A stretch of 64,000 nt of DNA, taken from the NCBI GenBank assembly GCA_964647905.1, contig CAZYJR010000009.1:1-64000 (forward strand), in the 5' to 3' direction. A program made the translations under genes and the position numbers. Source of the stretch: CAZYJR01 sp964647905. Lineage in GTDB: Bacteria; Desulfobacterota; DSM-4660; Desulfatiglandales; HGW-15. The notes beneath the pieces were generated by a model, which worked only from the letters and a program-made list of their open reading frames with translations, did not search any database and was not told the DNA's origin. How positions within the stretch are numbered: position 1 is the first letter of the stretch; each line of letters starts with the position of its first letter. Below are positions 59,209 to 64,000 of this stretch, in pieces.

Positions 59209-60464
59209 GAAGAGCCCTCGTCCCCGCCTCCCCCCTGCTCCAGGGCCTTGACCGGCGTCTGGAACTTGTCCGCGTCCTTCAGGGTTATGGTGTCCCAGCT
59301 CCTGCACTGGGGGCACTGCCACTGGAGGTCGGACGGGCAATAACCGCAGCTCTTGCACTGAAACTCCAGGTAGGGGACATTGAGATGAGCGATCAGGTCC
59401 CTGTAGGCCTCCATGGCCTCCTCCACGCGCCCCTCCTCGAGGTAGATCCGGCCCAGGAGTCGCCTGGCCTCCCAGAAGGCAGGGTCTATCTCCAGGGCCT
59501 TCCTGAGCTCGCTTACGGCCCCTTCCGAATCCTTGCGGCTGAAGAGGTAGCGGGCCAGGGCCAGCCGGGTGAACATGTCCGAGTTGGTCTTAGTGGATTC
59601 CTTGAGGAATTCCTCCACCGGTTTGAGGTTGTGTTCCCTGGAATAGGCCCCTTCCAGCCTTCGGTAGGCCAGGAAGGTGAACTCAGGGGCCACCTCAGCG
59701 ATCTTCTTCCAGGTGGAGACCGCCTTGCCGAAGTCCCCCCTTTCCATGTAGATGTCCCCGAGGTGGAGATAGGCGTCCACGCAGGAGTCGTTAATGGAGA
59801 TGGCTTTCTTGAACGCCCCTTTGGCCTTGGAGGCATCCCCGCCCTCCAGGTAGACCTTACCTGCCTCGGTCTTGTGGTGGGCCAGGATGTGATGGAAATC
59901 CCCGCGGCTCAGCCTGGAGATCTTCTGCCTGGTCAGGAAGGCGTTCTCCCAGTCCCTCAGGTCCTCGTAGATCTTTTCCACTTCCTGGAGGGCCTCCAGG
60001 TTGGATGGCTCCTTCTTGAGGACCTGCCCGAAGGTCTCCAGGGCCCGGTCCAGGAAGCCGCCCTTGCGGTAGTCCAGGCCCAGGTCGAGCAGGGCGCGCA
60101 GGCGGACCTTCTCATCGATATGAGGCCTGAGGATTATGTTCCTGCGGATGCGGATGGCCCGGTCGATGTCGCCCTTGGAGCGGTAGAGGTTGCCCAGGGC
60201 CACGTAGGTCTCCACCGTGTCCGAGTCCACCTGGACCGCTTTTGTGAGCTGCTCTATGGCCTGGTCGTGATCATTGGAGAGTATGTACTGGACGCCCTTG
60301 AAAAAGGCCCTGTCCCCTTCCCTGACTCCGGGGCCGGCGCGCTTGGCCTTGCGGCGGCCCCAGCCAACCCCGGCCAGGGCTCCCGCGCCGAAGGCAGCAG
60401 CGACCACCGCCAGGAGCAACTGGTTGTAAGGTTCCAGGATCCATTGCCCGAGCTCGGCCCACAT
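59205..60464 (-). CDS. lapB: LapB-type TPR protein with rubredoxin-like zinc ribbon
   Basis: The 419-residue protein has an N-terminal membrane helix (about 12-35) and about nine TPR repeats (for example GVQYILSNDHDQAIEQL; ETYVALGNLYRSKGDIDRA). A C-terminal zinc ribbon has CKSCGYCPSD and CPQCRSWDTI. LapB in E. coli controls FtsH breakdown of LpxC and hence lipopolysaccharide synthesis. It sits between lapA and mutS with a 4-base overlap. Confidence 0.93.
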   Translation of the reverse strand: MWAELGQWILEPYNQLLLAVVAAAFGAGALAGVGWGRRKAKRAGPGVREGDRAFFKGVQYILSNDHDQAIEQLTKAVQVDSDTVETYVALGNLYRSKGDIDRAIRIRRNIILRPHIDEKVRLRALLDLGLDYRKGGFLDRALETFGQVLKKEPSNLEALQEVEKIYEDLRDWENAFLTRQKISRLSRGDFHHILAHHKTEAGKVYLEGGDASKAKGAFKKAISINDSCVDAYLHLGDIYMERGDFGKAVSTWKKIAEVAPEFTFLAYRRLEGAYSREHNLKPVEEFLKESTKTNSDMFTRLALARYLFSRKDSEGAVSELRKALEIDPAFWEARRLLGRIYLEEGRVEEAMEAYRDLIAHLNVPYLEFQCKSCGYCPSDLQWQCPQCRSWDTITLKDADKFQTPVKALEQGGGGDEGSS

Positions 60465-60475
60465 CCGGATTCCCT

Positions 60476-60844
60476 TCAGCCGACCTGGGCGTTGCCGTTG
60501 GCCCCGTTTATCTCGCTAGGGGGCACGGTCTCTGAGGTCAAAGGCAGATTGCGCAGCGAGTTGAGTTCCGCGTCCTTCTCGGCAGAAGCCTTCTTGAGGA
60601 TCCGGATCTCCTTTTTCAGCCTGAACCGCTCCACCATGCCGTAGAGTCCGGCCACCAGGACGCCGAAGAGAAAGGCGATGGTCACCACGTGGTAGACCGT
60701 TATGTCCGAGCTTTGCAGGTGGAAGTAAGGCAGGTCCACCCGGAACTCCAGCCCCGTGGAGAACGCACCCTGGTTTTGGACCACCAGGATGACCACAACC
60801 AACATGATCAAAATCGCCACGATGAACTTCACGTGCTTCATCAT
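60476..60844 (-). CDS. lapA: LapA domain-containing membrane protein
   Basis: The 122-residue protein has two membrane helices (about 6-24 and 48-70) and a cytoplasmic coiled coil (MVERFRLKKEIRILKKASAEKDAEL), the LapA/YciS layout. It partners LapB in lipopolysaccharide control. Two ATGs at the start are adjacent; either gives the same protein but one residue. Confidence 0.88.
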   Translation of the reverse strand: MMKHVKFIVAILIMLVVVILVVQNQGAFSTGLEFRVDLPYFHLQSSDITVYHVVTIAFLFGVLVAGLYGMVERFRLKKEIRILKKASAEKDAELNSLRNLPLTSETVPPSEINGANGNAQVG

Positions 60845-60869
60845 TCCCCTCCCGCGGCCCGGTGATCGA

Positions 60870-61364
60870 CTATCGGACTTGCAACCGATCGAAGTATGGG
60901 CGCAACTCGTTGTACGTCTCTTGGATGTGCTGGGGTATCACCCGCACGTCGGCAAACACGGTCATGAAGTTCGTGTCCCCGTCCCAGCGCGGCACCACGT
61001 GGAAATGGAGGTGGTCCTTCATGCCGGCGCCGGCCACCCGGCCCAGGTTAAGGCCCACATTGAACCCGTCCGGATTCATGTGCTCCCTCAGGACCCCGGT
61101 GGTCTCCCTGAGCATGCTCATCAGGTCCAGCATCTCCTCCCCGGAGAGGTCCTCCAGCCCGCCCACGTGCCTCACGGGCGCCACCATGACATGGCCGTTG
61201 GTGTATGGGTACTTGTTCATTATGACCATGACCCGTTCGCCCATGAACAGTATGAGGCGCTCGCGGTCCCTGCTCCGGTCCTCGCCCGGGCACAGTACGC
61301 ACTCCCCCCGCTTGTCGTCCGCCAGGATGTACTCCATCCTCCACGGTGCCCACAGTGTCTTCAT
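60870..61364 (-). CDS. HIT-family nucleotide hydrolase or phosphorylase
   Basis: The 164-residue protein begins LWAPWRMEYI and has a zinc-like CVLCPGEDRSR segment, HVMVAPVRHVG, and the catalytic triad HLHFHVVPRW (HxHxHxx). The layout matches bacterial AP4A-phosphorylase-like HIT proteins. It follows the phosphoesterase gene by 40 bases and is likely in the same operon as lapA-lapB-mutS. Confidence 0.93.
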   Translation of the reverse strand: MKTLWAPWRMEYILADDKRGECVLCPGEDRSRDRERLILFMGERVMVIMNKYPYTNGHVMVAPVRHVGGLEDLSGEEMLDLMSMLRETTGVLREHMNPDGFNVGLNLGRVAGAGMKDHLHFHVVPRWDGDTNFMTVFADVRVIPQHIQETYNELRPYFDRLQVR

Positions 61365-61404
61365 TATCCAGTCACCGTATCCCGCTCCGCCCGGCTCGGG
61401 CGGG

Positions 61405-61902
61405 TCAAACGTGGTCGAGTTCCATGATTTGCCCGATGACCTTATCCCCGAGCTCCAGGAGGCCCACGGTATGAGAGCCAGTGCGGCTGAAGCCCGTGGC
61501 GGTCCCGGGATTGAAGAAAAGCACTCCCCCCTTGACTACGTTGGTCGGCCTGTGGGAGTGGCCGTAGACGATCACGTCGACGTCCGTAAAAAGCCTGGAG
61601 ACTCGCTCCTCCAGCCCTTCCGGGCTGCCGTCGCCGTGCGCCAGTCCGATCCGCCGGCCGCCGAGCTCCACTACCTTGGCGGAAGGCAGCAGGGCCCTCA
61701 CCTCCGGGGGGTCCATGTTGCCGTGGACTCCTTGAAACGGCCAGGCCTCCAGGTACTTCACCACGTCCGGGGAAACCACGTCCCCGGCGTGGATCAGGAT
61801 GTCCACCCCCTTGAAGTGCCGCTCGCAGATCTCCCTGAGCTCCGGTGTCACACGGCGCAAGTGGGTGTCGGACAGAACTCCGGCCCTTATCCCCTTGCCC
61901 AA
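61405..61902 (-). CDS. YfcE/MJ0936-type metallophosphoesterase
   Basis: The 165-residue enzyme carries all the metal motifs in order: SDTH, HAGDVVS, GVHGNMD, AHGD and GHSHRPTN. TTG 61902 is chosen because GGGAGGTGA lies just before it and the length then fits the family; the frame upstream to 62031 runs through the promoter. Substrate is probably a small phosphodiester. It is first in the operon leading to mutS and the amidase. Confidence 0.92.
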   Translation of the reverse strand: MGKGIRAGVLSDTHLRRVTPELREICERHFKGVDILIHAGDVVSPDVVKYLEAWPFQGVHGNMDPPEVRALLPSAKVVELGGRRIGLAHGDGSPEGLEERVSRLFTDVDVIVYGHSHRPTNVVKGGVLFFNPGTATGFSRTGSHTVGLLELGDKVIGQIMELDHV

Positions 61903-61936
61903 GACGATCACCTCCCTCGGTCCCGGTTGGGCCTGG

Positions 61937-61964
61937 AGTATAGCAACCTGATGGAAAAACACAA
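61937..61964 (-). promoter_or_regulatory. Promoter of the phosphoesterase-to-amidase operon
   Basis: On the minus strand TTGTGT (61959-61964) is followed after 16 bases by TATACT (61937-61942). It lies 35 bases before TTG 61902, so the leader is short. Confidence 0.6.
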
Positions 61965-62019
61965 CCCATAATCCCGGGGAGAGGCTTCTCGCCCTGCCTT
62001 TGAAATCCGCGCCTGGAGC

Positions 62020-62048
62020 TTGATCCCGCACTCGGACTCTGCTATGCT
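62020..62048 (+). promoter_or_regulatory. Promoter of the FmdB-like gene
   Basis: TTGATC (62020-62025), a 17-base spacer and TATGCT (62043-62048) precede ATG 62105 by 57 bases. Confidence 0.6.
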
Positions 62049-62104
62049 GCGACGGCCTTATACCCGCTTTCCGAGGGGAGATCAGGAGAGAAAGGAGGGG
62101 CCTG

Positions 62105-62605
62105 ATGCCTATCTACGAGTTCTACTGCAGCGACTGCCACATGCTCTTCAATTTCTATTCCGGATCGATCAATACGGACAAACGGCCTGTGTGCCCGCGC
62201 TGCAACAAGGTGGAGCTGGAGCGCCGCATGTCGCTCTTCTCCACCCTGCGCCGCCGCCAAGACGAGGAAGACGAGGACAACCCTTTCCCTGAGATGGACG
62301 AACAAAAGCTTGAAAGGGCCATGGGGCACCTAGCACGGGAAGCGGAAGGCATGGACGAGGAGGACCCCAAGCAGGCCGCCCAGCTCATGCGCAAGCTGAG
62401 CGACATGACCGGGCTGGAGCTCGGCCCCGGGTTCCAGGAGGCACTGAGGCGCATGGAGGCCGGGGAGGACCCCGAGCAGGTGGAGGCGGAAATGGGGGAC
62501 ATCCTGGAGCAGGAAGACCCCTTCGAGCTCAAGAAAAAGGGCGGCTCAACCATGCTCAGGCACATGCTGGCGCCCCGCGTGGACGACAATCTCTACGAAC
62601 TCTGA
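62105..62605 (+). CDS. FmdB-family zinc ribbon protein
   Basis: The 166-residue protein has an N-terminal zinc ribbon, MPIYEFYCSDCH ... CPRCNKVE (two CxxC pairs), as in FmdB-type regulators. A long acidic helical region rich in Glu and Met follows (about 60-145), then LRHMLAPRVDDNLYEL. A strong AAAGGAGGGG site precedes the ATG. FmdB proteins are named from a formamidase operon; their function is not established. Confidence 0.88.
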   Translation: MPIYEFYCSDCHMLFNFYSGSINTDKRPVCPRCNKVELERRMSLFSTLRRRQDEEDEDNPFPEMDEQKLERAMGHLAREAEGMDEEDPKQAAQLMRKLSDMTGLELGPGFQEALRRMEAGEDPEQVEAEMGDILEQEDPFELKKKGGSTMLRHMLAPRVDDNLYEL

Positions 62606-62846
62606 CTGGAAATCTCCCTTGCCAGATCTCGTCGACTTTGGCATACTGGCCGGGATTTGTTCTGTTGCCTCCATGATCTGGAAGGGCCTCTGAAGCGCGA
62701 ATAATCGTTGCCGCTCCAATCTGGATCTTGAAAGCGCCTTTCCTACCGCTGCATCCTCGATTTCCTTCTTCGAACGGGATCGCGCCCGGTACAAATATCC
62801 GTAAGGAACCCGAACCTTTCTCCGTAAAGACCTTGAGGGGGAAATC

Positions 62847-63020
62847 ATGAAGGTCAACCAAGAGAACTTTGATGACCGAAGACGATGGTTCAGGCGTTCC
62901 GGTGAGGATCGCAGGAAAAGGGCCGAGCCCCGGTACAAGGGCCCGGAGCGCAGGATGGCGGAGGAGCGGCGAAGGGGCGCCGAGAGAAGGATTGTGGAGA
63001 TGTGGACCCCGGAGCTCTGA
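62847..63020 (+). CDS. 57-aa Arg/Glu-rich small protein
   Basis: A short frame with a good GAGGGGG site encodes 57 residues patterned with RR pairs: DRRRWFRRSGEDRRKRAEP, then ERRMAEERRRGAERR. Such repeated (E/D)RR patterns occur in small proteins of Desulfobacterota, but I know no function. It might bind nucleic acid, or pair with an acidic partner such as the FmdB-like protein encoded 240 bases upstream. It ends 2 bases from the UPF0280 stop, converging. The preceding 240 bases hold nothing I can name. Confidence 0.65.
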   Translation: MKVNQENFDDRRRWFRRSGEDRRKRAEPRYKGPERRMAEERRRGAERRIVEMWTPEL

Positions 63021-63022
63021 TC

Positions 63023-63787
63023 TCAGCTCCCGATCCTGACCAGTTCCAGGTCGCCCCATGCAGCCATTGACTTCCCCGCTACCGCGACCACGCCCGAGAC
63101 CCCTTCCACTCCGGCGGCCCAGGCCACCGCGTCCTCCAGGTCCCCGGCCCGCCGGATGCGGTTCCCCGCCGCCGTGGCCATACTGTCCGCAACGGCGGCC
63201 GAAGGGGCCAGCACGCACACCGCATCGGCCCGGCCCATACTCAGGGAGTGGCCCACGGTCCCTGACGAGGAGCAGACTCCCGCCGGCATCCGCTCCCCGG
63301 GCACCACCAGGCCCATCTTCCCGCTCAAAGGGGAGCCCCCGGCAAATATTGTGACCGTGGCGTCCCGGTCCAGGCAAAGGAATATGTCGCCGCCGTTTTC
63401 CACCATCACCCTGGATGACCACCGGAGCAGGCCCCGGCACACAAACTCGGCTATGGCCCCTGCCACAGCCGCCATGGGCCCCACCCCGGCCTTGCCCGAG
63501 GCCAGGATCATTTCCCGGACCAGAGGCGGGGCCGCCCTGTCCTGTTCGAACGGGGAAAGGGTGGTGGCGAAATCCGGGTGAAGCCCTATATACTCCTCCA
63601 CCTGCCTCCGGGCCTCGAAGACCAGGCTCATGACCTCCTGCTCCAGGACCCTCTCCGCCGCCACCCAGAGGTCGGTCTCCTTCACCCTCACCCCGAATCC
63701 CTCGAGCCCCCTGGGACTCACCAACCCGCGATAGGTCCTCTCCCTATCCTCCTTTGACCGCCCCCGGCCCTTGCCGTCCGAGCTCAT
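63023..63787 (-). CDS. UPF0280 family protein (ApbE-like fold)
   Basis: The 254-residue protein has the UPF0280 motifs: GVGPMAAVAGAIAEFVCRGLL, NGGDIFL, FAGGSPLSGKMGLVV, SSGTVGHSLSMGRADAV and ADSMATAAGN. The family resembles ApbE flavin transferases in fold, but its biochemical role is unknown. ATG 63787 follows AGGGGG; the frame upstream is not used. Confidence 0.9.
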   Translation of the reverse strand: MSSDGKGRGRSKEDRERTYRGLVSPRGLEGFGVRVKETDLWVAAERVLEQEVMSLVFEARRQVEEYIGLHPDFATTLSPFEQDRAAPPLVREMILASGKAGVGPMAAVAGAIAEFVCRGLLRWSSRVMVENGGDIFLCLDRDATVTIFAGGSPLSGKMGLVVPGERMPAGVCSSSGTVGHSLSMGRADAVCVLAPSAAVADSMATAAGNRIRRAGDLEDAVAWAAGVEGVSGVVAVAGKSMAAWGDLELVRIGS

Positions 63788-63810
63788 CAAACAACCCCCT
63801 GTCCCGAGCC

Positions 63811-63838
63811 TTGAAATCCCTGAATAATGAGTTAACAT
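63811..63838 (+). promoter_or_regulatory. Candidate promoter for the right-edge gene
   Basis: TTGAAA (63811-63816) is followed after 16 bases by TAACAT (63833-63838), 105 bases before the ATG at 63943. Confidence 0.35.
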
Positions 63839-63942
63839 ACAGGCATTCCAGTACCGCCGAAGACATGTTGATATCCCCTTGCAGTGCTGTGGGCAAGGGC
63901 AAAGCCCATTTTTCAGCCGGAAGGGTGTCCCGGAGGTGATAC

Positions 63943-64000
63943 ATGACACACTGGACCGAGGCCGACCCATGGGTGTGGGTGGTGGTGCAGGATCCTGAGG
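63943..64000 (+). CDS. Start of a gene cut by the right edge
   Basis: ATG 63943 follows GGAGGTGA and opens a frame that runs to the window end, encoding MTHWTEADPWVWVVVQDPE. The strong ribosome site and Trp-rich start support a real gene, but 19 residues are too few to assign a family. Confidence 0.55.
   Translation, partial: MTHWTEADPWVWVVVQDPE

Noticed and set aside
1..64000. CRISPR arrays, prophage genes, rRNA operons
   Set aside because: No regularly spaced repeats, phage structural genes or rRNA sequence were seen on either strand.

Overview
The window reads as one contiguous piece of a GC-rich (roughly 60 percent by eye) Gram-negative chromosome, most likely a Desulfobacterota (former Deltaproteobacteria) relative. 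This is an inference from gene content: CooT, two hybrid histidine kinases, an NtrC-type regulator, an FmdB zinc ribbon, UPF0280, the lapA-lapB-mutS string, lnt next to corC, and lipoprotein and outer-envelope genes. Coding density is very high, with many 4-base ATGA-type overlaps. Apart from a possible insertion-sequence end in the first 340 bases, this is a core chromosomal region. No phage, CRISPR array or complete transposon was seen.

Layout. 1-340: tail of an unknown gene and two IS21-like terminal repeats, followed by tRNA-Arg. 0.7-4.3 kb: an unrecognised 470-aa protein, a PAC2-family protein, and a small operon of a His-rich 66-aa protein, CooT and a sirtuin. 4.5-10.6 kb: a signalling block with a hybrid kinase facing an operon of GAF-adenylate cyclase, membrane kinase and single-domain receiver. 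10.7-18 kb: the translation operon thrS-infC-rpmI-rplT-pheS-pheT-merR. It is driven by a clear sigma70 promoter, has a terminator-like hairpin just before thrS, and shows an apparent ATA start for infC. 18-25 kb: tRNA-Val, pgsA, a FlgT-like/SLH-lipoprotein pair, miaA, mutL and a secreted zinc phospholipase-like protein. 25-34 kb: radC, a chemoreceptor, lipB-lipA, then a hybrid kinase directly followed by a PhcB-like methyltransferase, tRNA-Leu and a small KOW-like protein.

34-39 kb: dprA-topA and a sigma54 activator. 39-51 kb: the long minus-strand operon rimP-nusA-ylxR-infB-DUF503-rbfA-truB-rpsO-pnp-M16 protease-dut-MBL hydrolase, then tRNA-Gly with its own promoter and terminator. 51-55 kb: corC-lnt-prfB on the plus strand, prfB carrying the classical programmed +1 frameshift. 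55-62 kb: a minus-strand operon phosphoesterase-HIT-lapA-lapB-mutS-amidase. 62-64 kb: FmdB-like protein, a 57-aa Arg-rich protein, UPF0280, and the start of a further gene.

Most genes are housekeeping: translation initiation, tRNA charging and modification, mismatch repair, lipoylation, lipoprotein and envelope maturation. The most interesting material is the signalling layer. The best candidate for a little-described system is the kinase/PhcB-like methyltransferase pair at 30.1-33.3 kb, which recalls the Phc/Lqs cell-density systems. Others are the cyclase-kinase-receiver operon hanging off the pheST-merR operon, and the CooT/His-rich/sirtuin operon. All protein identities come from reading translated motifs by eye; no database search was run.
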